A stretch of DNA of 52,110 nucleotides from Bacteroidales bacterium (GCA_011620595.1 WOYX01000019.1:56809-108918), one strand, 5' to 3'. Numbered from the stretch's first letter, positions 1 through 8,088 are shown. A program made the numbers and translations. Notes: a model not told the origin generated them from the letters alone.

Positions 1-326
1 CCTATACCCAGCAGGGCAAACCCTGCGATCACGGTCGCAAAGTTGTAGTAGAAGAAGGGTATCAGCAGCCCCACTCCCGTCACTCCCATGCCGATATTGA
101 GCATGGTCTTCTTGCCCACTCTGGCCTGCAGTATGCCCACAGGAACAGAGAGGATGAAGAACCAGATAAAGGCGGCAAAAGGTATCAGTCCGAGGATGAA
201 ATCGCTCAGTCCGAGATCACCGGCTACACGGTCCTTGCCGATACCTACGAGATCGACAAAGCTCATGACGAAGAAAGAGAGGAGCACCGGCACCACCAGT
301 CTCATCTCGATTTTTTTCTCATTCAT
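1..326 (-). CDS. MFS sugar transporter, N-terminal part (truncated by window edge)
   Basis: The first 108 residues of a membrane transporter are visible; the rest lies beyond base 1. The ATG is at 324-326 and the protein begins MNEKKIEMRLVVPVLLSFFV. Three to four hydrophobic segments follow (residues about 9-25, 41-63, 73-92, 94-108). Between helices 2 and 3 lies the basic loop GILQARVGKKT, which resembles the conserved MFS loop motif. The length of the helices and the early SFFVMSFVDLVG stretch resemble FucP/NagP-type sugar:proton symporters of Bacteroidota. That is a family-level inference from a fragment. It starts 20 bp after the ROK kinase stop on the same strand, so the two probably form a sugar uptake and phosphorylation operon. 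The substrate is unknown. Confidence 0.8.
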   Translation of the reverse strand, partial: MNEKKIEMRLVVPVLLSFFVMSFVDLVGIGKDRVAGDLGLSDFILGLIPFAAFIWFFILSVPVGILQARVGKKTMLNIGMGVTGVGLLIPFFYYNFATVIAGFALLGI

Positions 327-346
327 TGTTTTTGGATTGTTCAGTC

Positions 347-1291
347 TTACATTAGACGGAGAGCAGGCTGGACGGCCTTCCAGAATTCCTCATCATGAAG
401 ATAGGCGCTGCCGAGCAGTGCAGCATCCTCCTTCAGTTCAGAGATGGCTACCGTGGTGTTGCATTCTGCCTTTTTCAGTTCGCTCTCAAAGGTATCTCCA
501 AAGAGCTCCCAGGCATGAGATATGTTGCCTCCGGCAACAAGTATCTCTGTGCCAAAACGTTTCAGCCATGGTGCAAGGAAGGCTCCCAGGTTTCTGCCGA
601 ACTCACTGAAGATATTGCGGACCGCGGGATCACTCTCCGCCGCCACTGCTATTTCCTTCACTCCTTCTGCCACAAGTCCTGTAACCTCTTTATAACTGGC
701 CGTGAACCAACGTGTTGAAAAGTAGTCATCGGCAATGCCGTTGCCAAAGGGAAGATGGTATACGCATCCCATTTTCGGGACTCTCTCTCCCTCAACCACT
801 GGAATACGGTCACTGAGGAATGCTGAACCGAATCCCGTGCCAAGGGTGATAGCCATCATCTTACTGAAACCTGCTGCCTTACCGGCCCAGGCCTCGCCAA
901 CGGCAAAGGAGCTGGCATCATTCATGAAGCGTACGTGGCAGTCGCATGGCAACCCCAGTGCTGAGCTGACTGCCTTGCCAATGTTGATGCCGTAAAGCTT
1001 TTCATATTTGGGCACGCCCCTGATGAGGCAGATACCGTTGACATAGTCAAACGGTCCGGGCATGGCAAAGCCTATTCCACGGAGGTTGAATATTTGTATA
1101 CCCTTCAGAACCTTCCGCAGGGTGTCATTCCATACCTTCAGTATCTCATCGGCTTCTGCCTTGTTGTCAACGGGGCTTGAGGCGCGTGAGGCTTCAATGA
1201 TGCGGTGTTTCTCCATATCAACGGCAACGGCGGTGATATGGCTTCCACCTATATCAACACCGATTGCAATATTCTGCAGCATAGGGTTCAT
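347..1291 (-). CDS. ROK-family sugar kinase
   Basis: 314 residues, the usual ROK length. The phosphate-binding motif GVDIGGSHI is at residues 11-19, and a second glycine-rich ATP motif, ITLGTGFGSAF, lies in the middle. The region FMNDASSFAVGE carries the expected catalytic Asp (ND). The cysteine-rich zinc motif (CxCGxxGC) found in many ROK glucokinases and repressors is absent; the corresponding region reads GCVYHLPFGNG. There is no N-terminal helix-turn-helix, so this is a cytoplasmic kinase and not a ROK repressor. It probably phosphorylates the hexose or amino sugar imported by the MFS transporter that follows 20 bp downstream. Sugar specificity cannot be read from the sequence. The ATG at 1289-1291 is used; a second in-frame ATG three codons in is possible. 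Confidence 0.87.
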   Translation of the reverse strand: MNPMLQNIAIGVDIGGSHITAVAVDMEKHRIIEASRASSPVDNKAEADEILKVWNDTLRKVLKGIQIFNLRGIGFAMPGPFDYVNGICLIRGVPKYEKLYGINIGKAVSSALGLPCDCHVRFMNDASSFAVGEAWAGKAAGFSKMMAITLGTGFGSAFLSDRIPVVEGERVPKMGCVYHLPFGNGIADDYFSTRWFTASYKEVTGLVAEGVKEIAVAAESDPAVRNIFSEFGRNLGAFLAPWLKRFGTEILVAGGNISHAWELFGDTFESELKKAECNTTVAISELKEDAALLGSAYLHDEEFWKAVQPALRLM

Positions 1292-1463
1292 GGCATAAAT
1301 CTGGTCAGGTTCTGTTTAAAACGTTGAAAATATCTATTTTTCCAAAGAGCACAAAGTGAATTGAGTTTATTATTTTCAAAAAATAGGAGCAATCGTGGAA
1401 TTGTGTTAAATTCGTGATGTTAATCCCTTTTTCCTAATCGTTCATAATCAAAATTTTTCTACT

Positions 1464-2771
1464 ATGCCAAAAGCCACAAAGGAGGATGCGCTGTTGTATC
1501 ACAGCAGCGGACGCAAGGGCAAGGTGGAGGTAATCCCCACCAAGCCGTACCGGACACAGTTTGATCTAAGCCTGGCCTATACGCCGGGTGTTGCCTACCC
1601 CTGTCTTGAGATTGAGAAGAACCCGGATGATGCCTACCAGTATACAGCCAAGGCCAATCTTGTGGCTGTCATCTCCAACGGCACTGCCGTGCTCGGGCTC
1701 GGTGACATCGGGGCTCTTGCCGGCAAGCCGGTGATGGAGGGCAAGGGGCTTCTCTTCAAGGTCTTTGCCGACGTCGATGTATTTGACATTGAGGTTAATG
1801 AGAAGGATCCCGACAAGCTTATCGAGATATGTGCGAAGATAGCCCCCACATTTGGAGGGATCAATCTTGAAGATATCAAGGCTCCCGAATGCTTTGAGGT
1901 GGAAACCAGGCTGAAGGCGATGCTTGACATACCGGTTTTTCATGATGATCAGCACGGTACTGCGATCATTTCAGCGGCGGGGCTGCTCAATGCGCTGGAG
2001 ATCAACGGCAAGGAGATAAGTGATATAAAGGTCGTTGTCTGCGGTGCCGGAGCTGCAGCCAATTCATGCTCACGTCTCTATGTGTCACTTGGAGTGCGGA
2101 AGGAGAATCTGATCATGGTTGACAGCAAGGGTGTGATCAACAGGGACAGGAAAGATCTCAACAAGTACAAGCAGGAGTGGGTTACCGACCGTAACGTCAG
2201 CACCCTGGCGGAGGCAATGAAGGGAGCCGATCTCTTCCTCGGGCTCTCAGTGGCCAATATGCTGACGCCGGAGATGCTCAGCACGATGGCGCCTCAACCT
2301 ATCGTCTTTGCCATGGCCAATCCCAATCCCGAGATAAGCTACGAAGATGCCATGGCCACGCGTGATGATCTCATCTTTGCCACCGGCAGGTCAGACTATC
2401 CCAACCAGATCAACAACGTACTGGGTTTCCCGTTTATCTTCCGCGGTGCTCTTGATGTCAGGGCCACCTCCATCAATGAAGAGATGAAGCTGGCGGCCAC
2501 CAAGGCTCTGGCAGCGGTTGCCAGGGAGCCTGTACCGGAGGTGGTGCTCAAGGCTTACGGGCTCTCCTACCTGGAGTTTGGCACGGACTATATCATTCCC
2601 AAGCCTTTGGATCCGAGGCTTATATCAAAAGTTGCCTCTGCCGTTGCCAGGGCAGCAATCGAGACCGGTGTAGCAAGGCTGAAGATAGATGACTGGGATG
2701 AGTATGAGAGGTCGCTCGACAGGCGTATCTCGGATCACATAAAACGGATTGCAGACATAAGCTGTCTGTGA
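1464..2771 (+). CDS. NAD(P)-dependent malic enzyme (oxaloacetate-decarboxylating type)
   Basis: 435 residues. This enzyme oxidatively decarboxylates malate to pyruvate and CO2, producing NAD(P)H in the cytoplasm. Visible motifs are the catalytic-Tyr segment [12 protein letters not shown], the substrate/Lys region [10 protein letters not shown], the metal-binding FHDDQHGTA, a Rossmann nucleotide motif [13 protein letters not shown], and [10 protein letters not shown] near the end of the NAD domain. The long bacterial MaeB form carries a C-terminal phosphotransacetylase-like domain of about 320 residues. This protein ends shortly after the malic domain, so it is the short single-domain form. 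It stands alone, facing away from the ROK gene, with an intrinsic terminator 12 bp after the stop. The C-terminal helices (residues about 400-435) look complete, so it is not a truncation. Confidence 0.93.
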   Translation: MPKATKEDALLYHSSGRKGKVEVIPTKPYRTQFDLSLAYTPGVAYPCLEIEKNPDDAYQYTAKANLVAVISNGTAVLGLGDIGALAGKPVMEGKGLLFKVFADVDVFDIEVNEKDPDKLIEICAKIAPTFGGINLEDIKAPECFEVETRLKAMLDIPVFHDDQHGTAIISAAGLLNALEINGKEISDIKVVVCGAGAAANSCSRLYVSLGVRKENLIMVDSKGVINRDRKDLNKYKQEWVTDRNVSTLAEAMKGADLFLGLSVANMLTPEMLSTMAPQPIVFAMANPNPEISYEDAMATRDDLIFATGRSDYPNQINNVLGFPFIFRGALDVRATSINEEMKLAATKALAAVAREPVPEVVLKAYGLSYLEFGTDYIIPKPLDPRLISKVASAVARAAIETGVARLKIDDWDEYERSLDRRISDHIKRIADISCL

Positions 2772-2782
2772 CCAAAAGCCAG

Positions 2783-2818
2783 AGAGGGCCGGTGTGCAAC
2801 AGCCACCGGCCCTCTTCT
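2783..2818 (+). terminator. Intrinsic terminator after malic enzyme
   Basis: A perfect 12-bp stem, 2783-2794 paired with 2804-2815 (AGAGGGCCGGTG and its complement), has a 9-nt loop. It is followed by a short T-rich tail (TCTT). The next gene converges from the minus strand, so the element may terminate both transcripts. Confidence 0.85.
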
Positions 2819-2876
2819 TACCCTCTTCACTAAACCAACCACATAACTGTGCCCAAACTCTTAAAAAAGCACAGTA

Positions 2877-3587
2877 TTACAATATTGTTCTGAGCCTCAT
2901 CTTTGTCTCATACAGTTCAAGGATCATGGAAGAGATCTGATCAATCGTAAAACTGCCCCTGTTGAGCGTAACATCAAAGAGATAGTCGAGACTGAGCGGT
3001 TTTTTGTCTTTGTCAAGGAAATCGACGATCAGTTTATGTCTCTTCTCATCGGTTTCAACAATATACTTCTCAGCCTTCTCCGCTGACATCTCCTTCTTTT
3101 TCATGACGTTATCGATACGCCATGGGAGCGGCGCCACCAGTCTGACATGCAGGGAGTTTGTCATCTCCCGTGTGATGGCCACTCCTCCCCTGCCGATTAT
3201 CACCGCATAGCCGTCACGGGCAATGGATGTCACCACCTCCCTGATGGCCTTTTTAACGGAACTGTCAGTTACAAATGTACCTGAGAAGGCCATTATCATC
3301 TGTGAAATATCCGACAAACCGAATCCCTGGTAGTAGGTCTCCACGCGGTGCGTGTCAGTCCTGAGTTCGTGGGCTGCATGGTAGATGATGTCCTTGTCAA
3401 CCCACTTCCATTTGTTGGTGTTGAACCTGAGATTGAGCTTGGCAACCAGCTCGGCGGCGACCTCCCTGCCGTCACAGCCGGTGAGGCGTGAGACGGTAAT
3501 CACAGGACCCGTACGGTCAATGGGCCTGCCAAGCATCTCAGCCCTGTAGCGCGCATCAAAATAGTCAAATATCTTTTTCACGGCCAC
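2877..3587 (-). CDS. Cytidylate kinase-like family protein
   Basis: 236 residues. It resembles the cytidylate-kinase-like family (Pfam Cytidylate_kin2), P-loop nucleoside-monophosphate kinases of poorly known substrate that occur beside a normal cmk. The first strand and degenerate P-loop read VITVSRLTGCDGREVA (residues about 29-44). The second strand carries WVDKDIIY, and a third VIIGRGGVAI precedes HVRLVAPLPWRI, with the arginines expected near the lid. The start is uncertain: no in-frame ATG precedes the conserved region. GTG at 3585-3587 is taken, and GTG two codons later is an alternative. An inverted repeat, ATTGAC-AAA-GTCAAT, lies at 3666-3680, 78 bp upstream, and could be an operator. 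No neighbour points to a specific pathway. Confidence 0.8.
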   Translation of the reverse strand: MAVKKIFDYFDARYRAEMLGRPIDRTGPVITVSRLTGCDGREVAAELVAKLNLRFNTNKWKWVDKDIIYHAAHELRTDTHRVETYYQGFGLSDISQMIMAFSGTFVTDSSVKKAIREVVTSIARDGYAVIIGRGGVAITREMTNSLHVRLVAPLPWRIDNVMKKKEMSAEKAEKYIVETDEKRHKLIVDFLDKDKKPLSLDYLFDVTLNRGSFTIDQISSMILELYETKMRLRTIL

Positions 3588-3756
3588 GATATTGGCTTCC
3601 TCTGACAGACTTTATGGCACCTGTCATGGCGGCAGAGGAAAATTTTACAAAATATAGTTAAAAATATTGACAAAGTCAATTTTAACCGTCAAAAAATGAC
3701 AGTTACTTATCAGATAGGGGCATGCTGATGATGATCAGCGGGAGTCTCTGATCACG

Positions 3757-3879
3757 TTGTTCCCGGATCCTGAGTCACAGTTTTCCATACTTCCCGGGCC
3801 CGGTAGCAGAGTCCTGCGCTTTCCGCAAACCTGAATGCAGGGTTTTCCCTATTCCGCGAACCTGAGGTCACAGCTCTCC
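3757..3879 (-). repeat. Degenerate ~30-bp tandem repeat spanning the hypD stop codon
   Basis: On the minus strand four units begin near 3879, 3849, 3819 and 3786, a period of 30-33 bp. Each has the rough form GGAaAaCTGtga-CAGG-nnCgGGAA. The first unit contains the last hypD codons and its stop (GAGCTGTGA). The fourth unit also reads CTGTGA-CTCAGG and matches the first at most positions. The middle two units are more diverged. The other 3588-3756 sequence between this array and the kinase-like gene holds only the ATTGAC inverted repeat noted with that gene. Confidence 0.5.
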
Positions 3880-6237
3880 GTGCTCGGTGCGCCTGATGAT
3901 CTCGTTCTGCAGATCTTCGCCCAGGTCGTTGAAATAGTCGCTGTATCCTGCCACGCGTACTATCAGGTCACGGTACAGCTCAGGATGTTTCTGTGCCTCA
4001 CGCAAAGTGTCGGCACTGACAACATTGAACTGCATATGGTGTCCGTCGAGGCTGAAGTAGCTTCTAATGAGAGCAGTGAGTTTACCGTAGCTCTCTTCAT
4101 CCTCGAAGAACTCCGGGGAGAACTTCAGGTTGAGGAGGGTGCCTCCCGTTCTCAGGTGATCGATCTTTGAAGCTGACTTTATCACTGCCGTCGGTCCCTG
4201 GCGGTCAACTCCCTGGAAGGGACTTATGCCCTCGGAGAGCGGCACCCAGGCCTTGCGGCCGTCAGGGGTGGCGCCCGTCACACTGCCGAAGTAGACATGT
4301 GATGTTGTGGGCAGCATGTTGATACGGTGGATGCCTCCCCTGGGTGTCGGCCTTCCTGTGACGGCATCATGGAAGATCTCAAAGACCGCCACAGCCTGCG
4401 CATCGGCATAGTCATCATCATTGCCGTATTTGGGTGTCTTGTATATCATCTCATACTGCATCTCTGCGGCATCCTCAAAATTGTTTTTCATGGCGGTCAG
4501 CATCTCCTGCCACGTGAACCGTTGCATATCGTAAATATTATACCTTATTGAGGTAAGGATATCGGTAATGCTGCCCAGTCCCACTCCCTGGATGTAGGTG
4601 GTATTGTACCTGGCGCCCCCGGCATTGTAGTCCTTGCCGTTGGCTATGCAGTCTTCAAGCAGCAGTGACAGGAAGGGCACCGGCAGGTGAAGTGCGAATG
4701 TCTTTTCAATGACGTTGTTGCCCCTGATCTTTATATCTGCGAAGTGATTTACCTGCTCACTGTATGCCAGCATGAGATCATCGAAGGTGCTGAACGTCGA
4801 AGGGTCGCCCGTCATGGGTCCGACCTGCACTCCGGTGCGGGTATCGAAACCGTTATTCAAAGTGACCTCCAATATCTTGACCAGGTTGAAATATCCTGTC
4901 AGCCAGTAGCACTCGGTGCCGAATGCGCCAGTCTCAACACAGCCCGAGGCCCCACCGTTGCGTGCATCGACGATGCTCTTGCCCTGCCTGAGAAGCTCCT
5001 GAATGATAGCCTCGGTATTGAATACCGAGGGCTGCCCGAAACCTGTCCTGATGATATCCAGCGCCCTGTGGATGAAGGTGTCGGGGTTCTTCCGGCTCAC
5101 CTGTATCATTGAGCTGGGCTGTAGTATCCTCATCTCCCGGATCACATCAAGGAGTATGTAGGTCATGTCGTTGACGGCGTCGCTGCCGTCCGGTTTCACT
5201 CCCCCGAGGTTTATCAGACAGAAATCAGTATAGGTGTTGCTCTCCTGTGCCGTGACACCTATCTTGGGGGGTGAGGGATGATTGTTGAATTTTACCCAGA
5301 AGCAGCCCAGAAGCTCATATGCCTCTTCGGGAGTGAGGGTCCCTGATTCTGTCCCCTCTTTATAAACAGGCCAAAGATGCTGGTCCAGGCGCCCGGGGTT
5401 GAATGAGTCCCACGGGTTGAGCTCGGTGACCACACCCAGGTGGATGAACCAGTAATGCTGGAGCATCTCATGGAAAGTACGGGGAGCGTGTGCCGGCACC
5501 CTGCGGCATATGGCCGCCATCTGCTCCAGCTCCCGTCGGCGTCCGTCATCCTTTTCAGCAGCTGCAAGTGCCTCCAGGGCATCGGCATACCTTCCTGCAT
5601 ACATGATGATGGCATCGCAGGCTATCTCCATGGCCTTCAGCTCTTCGTTGCGCTCGTATGCCAGCGGGTCCTTGCGAAAGTCAAGGCTGGCCACTGCATC
5701 AGCTATCTCCCTTTTGAGGTCCAGGAAGCCGGTATGGAACATCTTGTAGCCCAGCACAGTATGACCCGGTGCCCTCTGTTCCTGGAACTCGGTGAAGATG
5801 CCCGCCTTGTATGCTGCAAGCCACTCCGGAGTCATGCGCTCCATTATGCGGTCACGGTTGCTGCGTCCCTTCCAGAAGGGGATGATCTCCTCACTGTATA
5901 TCCTTCTTACCTCATCATCAACCTTGAAGCTGACCTTCTCTCGGGTGTCAAGGATATCAAGATCCTGCATGGAGTGAAGGCTGATCTCAGGGTATGTGGG
6001 TGTGGCCTTGGGCGAGGGACCTCTCTCTCCCACAATCAGCTCGCCCTCATTGATGCAGATGGCCTTGTTCCGCAGCAGATACTCAAAGGCCCTTGCCCTG
6101 AGCACAGGTGCGGAGAGGCCCACGGCCTCCCGGCTGGCATAGAACCGCGTAATCAGTTGTGCCCTCTCTGCGGTTATGGTCTCGGTGGCATTCAGGCTCT
6201 GCTCCCTGAGCCTCATTACTCTCTCTGTCATTTTCAT
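3868..6237 (-). CDS. hypD: Glycyl radical enzyme, trans-4-hydroxy-L-proline dehydratase type
   Basis: 789 residues, matching the length of characterised HypD. HypD removes water from trans-4-hydroxy-L-proline to give (S)-1-pyrroline-5-carboxylate, which is then reduced to proline; the enzyme works only without oxygen. The thiyl-radical loop SGCVETGAFG has Cys433 and the general base Glu435. The glycyl radical motif RVAGYSDYF places the radical on Gly764. Both positions agree within one residue with the clostridial enzyme as I recall it. The segments WLAAYKAGIFTEFQEQRAPG (residues about 139-158) and GGARYNTTYIQGVG also read like HypD and not like pyruvate formate-lyase, which has adjacent Cys-Cys. 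The activase lies upstream on the same strand. No proC-like reductase is adjacent. A broader glycyl-radical dehydratase cannot be excluded without a tree. Confidence 0.88.
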   Translation of the reverse strand: MKMTERVMRLREQSLNATETITAERAQLITRFYASREAVGLSAPVLRARAFEYLLRNKAICINEGELIVGERGPSPKATPTYPEISLHSMQDLDILDTREKVSFKVDDEVRRIYSEEIIPFWKGRSNRDRIMERMTPEWLAAYKAGIFTEFQEQRAPGHTVLGYKMFHTGFLDLKREIADAVASLDFRKDPLAYERNEELKAMEIACDAIIMYAGRYADALEALAAAEKDDGRRRELEQMAAICRRVPAHAPRTFHEMLQHYWFIHLGVVTELNPWDSFNPGRLDQHLWPVYKEGTESGTLTPEEAYELLGCFWVKFNNHPSPPKIGVTAQESNTYTDFCLINLGGVKPDGSDAVNDMTYILLDVIREMRILQPSSMIQVSRKNPDTFIHRALDIIRTGFGQPSVFNTEAIIQELLRQGKSIVDARNGGASGCVETGAFGTECYWLTGYFNLVKILEVTLNNGFDTRTGVQVGPMTGDPSTFSTFDDLMLAYSEQVNHFADIKIRGNNVIEKTFALHLPVPFLSLLLEDCIANGKDYNAGGARYNTTYIQGVGLGSITDILTSIRYNIYDMQRFTWQEMLTAMKNNFEDAAEMQYEMIYKTPKYGNDDDYADAQAVAVFEIFHDAVTGRPTPRGGIHRINMLPTTSHVYFGSVTGATPDGRKAWVPLSEGISPFQGVDRQGPTAVIKSASKIDHLRTGGTLLNLKFSPEFFEDEESYGKLTALIRSYFSLDGHHMQFNVVSADTLREAQKHPELYRDLIVRVAGYSDYFNDLGEDLQNEIIRRTEHGEL

Positions 6238-6388
6238 ATCTTTTGTCCTCCCTCTCTTTTCTCAGTACCTGGCATTTTAATATCTGGTGTCTTCATGTCT
6301 TATCTCAATGCCTGTCATTTAATATCTGGTGTCTTCATGTCTTATCTTAATGCCTGTCATTTTAATATCTTTTGTCTTCCTCTCTTGG
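6225..6388 (-). repeat. Four tandem 42-44-bp copies of the hypD start region
   Basis: Read on the plus strand, units begin at 6225, 6269, 6312 and 6354, each starting CTGTCATTT or CTGGCATTTT followed by a T/A-rich ATATC and a GTC-TTC/CTCC core. The first unit contains the hypD start codon (6235-6237) and its leader. The fourth, 6354-6386, matches the first at about 31 of 34 positions. The two middle units are nearly identical to each other (42-43 bp). In every unit the ATG corresponding to hypD codon 3 is kept (6229-6231, 6273-6275, 6316-6318, 6358-6360). The array fills the gap between activase and hypD. Confidence 0.85.
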
Positions 6389-6399
6389 TAATTTTATTG

Positions 6400-7200
6400 T
6401 CAGCCGCCCTTCTTGACGTGGATCCCGAGCGGCTGCAGGATCGCCATGTAGTCATCAAGATGCCCGTTGGAGATCTGGCTGTAGGACTCCATCCTGTCGG
6501 GCAGCCCGAACCGGCGGTACTTTGAGATGCCCGTCTTGTGATACGGCAGCAGGCTTATCCCGCTTATCCTCCTCCCGCGCCGGCTTTCAATGAAGAGCCG
6601 CAACTGCTCCATGAACTCCCTGTCAGCCGTCACTCCGGGTATCACAGGTATCCGCAGTATCACCTCCGCCCCCCCCTCAAGCAGCAGATCGAGGTTGGAG
6701 ATGATGAGCCTGTTGTCTACCCCTGTAAACTTCCTGTGAGCATCGGGATCAAGCAGCTTGATGTCATAGAGAAACAGGTTGGTATACTGCATTACTGACC
6801 TCATGACATCGGGAGCGGCATAACCTGAGGTGTCAACCGTGGTGTGGAACCCTGCACTTCTGAGCAGGCTCAGACTCTCGGTCAGAAACAGAGGCTGCAT
6901 CAGCGGTTCGCCGCCCGAGAAGGTGACACCGCCTCCCGAATGCTCCATGAAGACCCTGTCGCGCTCAACCTTCGCCAACACCTCCTCCGGTGTATATTCC
7001 ATGCCGACCAGCTCTTCAGACCTGAACTCCCTCTCACCAACCCTGTCTATCCGCTCGGTCGTGACCTGACCAGTAGCCTTGCCCTCGGGATTGTGACACC
7101 ACCAACAGTCGAGCGGGCAACCCTTCATGAAGAAGGTGACCCTGATGCCGGGGCCGTCATGTATAGCATATCTTTTTACACTGAATATTAAACCTTTCAT
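6400..7200 (-). CDS. Glycyl-radical enzyme activating enzyme (radical SAM)
   Basis: 266 residues from the ATG at 7198-7200 (MKGLIFSVKRYAIHDGPGIR). The reading frame continues 32 codons upstream, but the family always starts just before this segment. It makes the glycyl radical on the partner dehydratase using S-adenosylmethionine and a [4Fe-4S] cluster. The CxxxCxxC cluster motif is GCPLDCWWC (residues about 28-36). SAM-binding SGGEP follows, as does the helix region TVDTSGYA. The extra ferredoxin-like cysteine insert of many activases (two CxxCxxC motifs after the first) is missing, so this is the short single-cluster form. It precedes hypD by 162 bp in the same operon and is presumably specific for it. 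Confidence 0.92.
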   Translation of the reverse strand: MKGLIFSVKRYAIHDGPGIRVTFFMKGCPLDCWWCHNPEGKATGQVTTERIDRVGEREFRSEELVGMEYTPEEVLAKVERDRVFMEHSGGGVTFSGGEPLMQPLFLTESLSLLRSAGFHTTVDTSGYAAPDVMRSVMQYTNLFLYDIKLLDPDAHRKFTGVDNRLIISNLDLLLEGGAEVILRIPVIPGVTADREFMEQLRLFIESRRGRRISGISLLPYHKTGISKYRRFGLPDRMESYSQISNGHLDDYMAILQPLGIHVKKGG

Positions 7201-7363
7201 ACTGCTGCAATGTGATTGAGTCCGGTAAAACGGGAAAAGGAGCGGCAGCCGTCGGCTGCCCTGATGAAAGGTTATCTGCTGTAGAACATAAGGCAATGGT
7301 ACAGCCTCCTTCCGAGGCGGTTCATCATAAACCTGTGTTCACTCCGCTGCATGAGATAAAATA
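7201..7363 (-). other. Long structured 5' leader of the activase-hypD operon
   Basis: The predicted start point lies about 160 nt before the activase ATG. On the minus strand this leader holds a hairpin with GCCTC/GAGGC arms (7304-7318) and a perfect 7-bp hairpin, GGCAGCC-GAC-GGCTGCC (7244-7260), followed by a pyrimidine-rich stretch. A small open frame of 18 codons (7272-7328, starting ATGATG) runs through the first hairpin. I recognise no known riboswitch class. The region holds no other gene. Confidence 0.45.
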
Positions 7364-7369
7364 TTAATG

Positions 7370-7400
7370 CAAATGTAAACATTTCCAGCCTTATTTCAAA
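7370..7400 (-). promoter_or_regulatory. Bacteroidota-type promoter for the activase-hypD operon
   Basis: On the minus strand the -33 element TTTG (7397-7400) is separated by exactly 19 bp from the -7 element TACATTTG (7370-7377), a full match to TTTG-N19-TAnnTTTG. The -7 box overlaps an interrupted palindrome, AAATGT-AA-ACATTT (7371-7384), which could be an operator for a Crp/Fnr-type or other dimeric regulator. Confidence 0.75.
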
Positions 7401-7520
7401 CATCGGCATTCGCAAAACGATTGACAAAAGTTTATTTCCAGACATATAATGTTGATTATATGAAGGTTACTGACCCTTCTGTCCGGTTAACAAAAGTTTA
7501 ACAGAAAATGTTTGCAGCAT

Positions 7521-7751
7521 ATGAGGGGGTTGCCGGTCTTTATTACGGAAAGAGAATGGAAAAAGACAGTTCCGCTTTTTTTCGGCGTCAACAAGGTCGA
7601 CAGGAAGTTCAGGAATGCAGGAATCGTCACTGATGACTCGAAGCTTGACAGGATGGATTATTTCCATCAGAAGGTCATAGCCCGGGGTCAGACAAGTGAT
7701 TTTGAAGCTGCAGTTCTTATTGCATCATTTTTTCCCCAGCTCATAAGCTAG
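7521..7751 (+). CDS. Possible small hypothetical protein, 76 aa
   Basis: An open frame from the ATG at 7521 (MRGLPVFITEREWKKT) encodes 76 residues ending ASFFPQLIS. I do not recognise the family. In favour: codon choice (AAG, AGG, GTC, GAC) resembles the neighbouring real genes. Against: there is no clear phylum-type promoter and no domain. The sequence is mildly basic with a hydrophobic C-terminus and has no signal peptide. It is divergent from the hypD operon and upstream of the M3 peptidase on the same strand, 337 bp away, so they are probably not co-transcribed. Confidence 0.4.
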   Translation: MRGLPVFITEREWKKTVPLFFGVNKVDRKFRNAGIVTDDSKLDRMDYFHQKVIARGQTSDFEAAVLIASFFPQLIS

Positions 7752-8088
7752 AGCCGGAGCAAAGACTTTTTTCCTTCCTTTATCAGGCCGTCCGGCCTGT
7801 CTACGATCAGGTTTAGGTTGAATTGAGGGTGCCTCACACGGCATCCTCTTTCTTTTGCTGCTGCTGATCCTACTTGCCGGGGAGAGGCAGAGTTGAGAAC
7901 ATCAGAATAAATCAGGGCTGATTTTTGCCTGCCGCCGGATAGGTAAATGTATGATCAGGTCTGAAATGTGCAGCGTCAAGGCCGTCATCTGGTTAACAGA
8001 TGTAAAAACCAGGCCGGAAATAAGCCAAAAATTGCACTTTTTCCGTATAAATAGGTATTTTTAACCTGTAAATCCAAACTTCAACGAT
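7752..8088 (+). other. Intergenic region before the M3 peptidase
   Basis: No gene is seen in these 337 bp. There is a perfect 7-bp hairpin, CAGGCCG-TC-CGGCCTG (7784-7799), without a following T-run. An inverted repeat, CATCTG-GTTAA-CAGATG (7986-8002), could be an operator. A poor promoter match (TTG near 8033, then TATTTTTA about 21 bp later) lies close to the peptidase start. Confidence 0.4.

Noticed and set aside
6225-6388. Tandem repeat as an iteron-type replication origin
   Set aside because: It has no initiator gene or DnaA boxes nearby, and the units are clearly copies of the hypD start region.
5440-6525. 361-codon plus-strand frame across the hypD start and activase end
   Set aside because: It is antisense to two motif-complete genes and reads the tandem repeats as a duplicated peptide; no independent support.
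7421-7450. E. coli-like promoter TTGACA-N18-TATAAT on the plus strand before the 76-residue frame
   Set aside because: The housekeeping sigma factor of Bacteroidota uses TTTG/TAnnTTTG elements, and this A/T-rich stretch can match by chance. It is kept only as a note.
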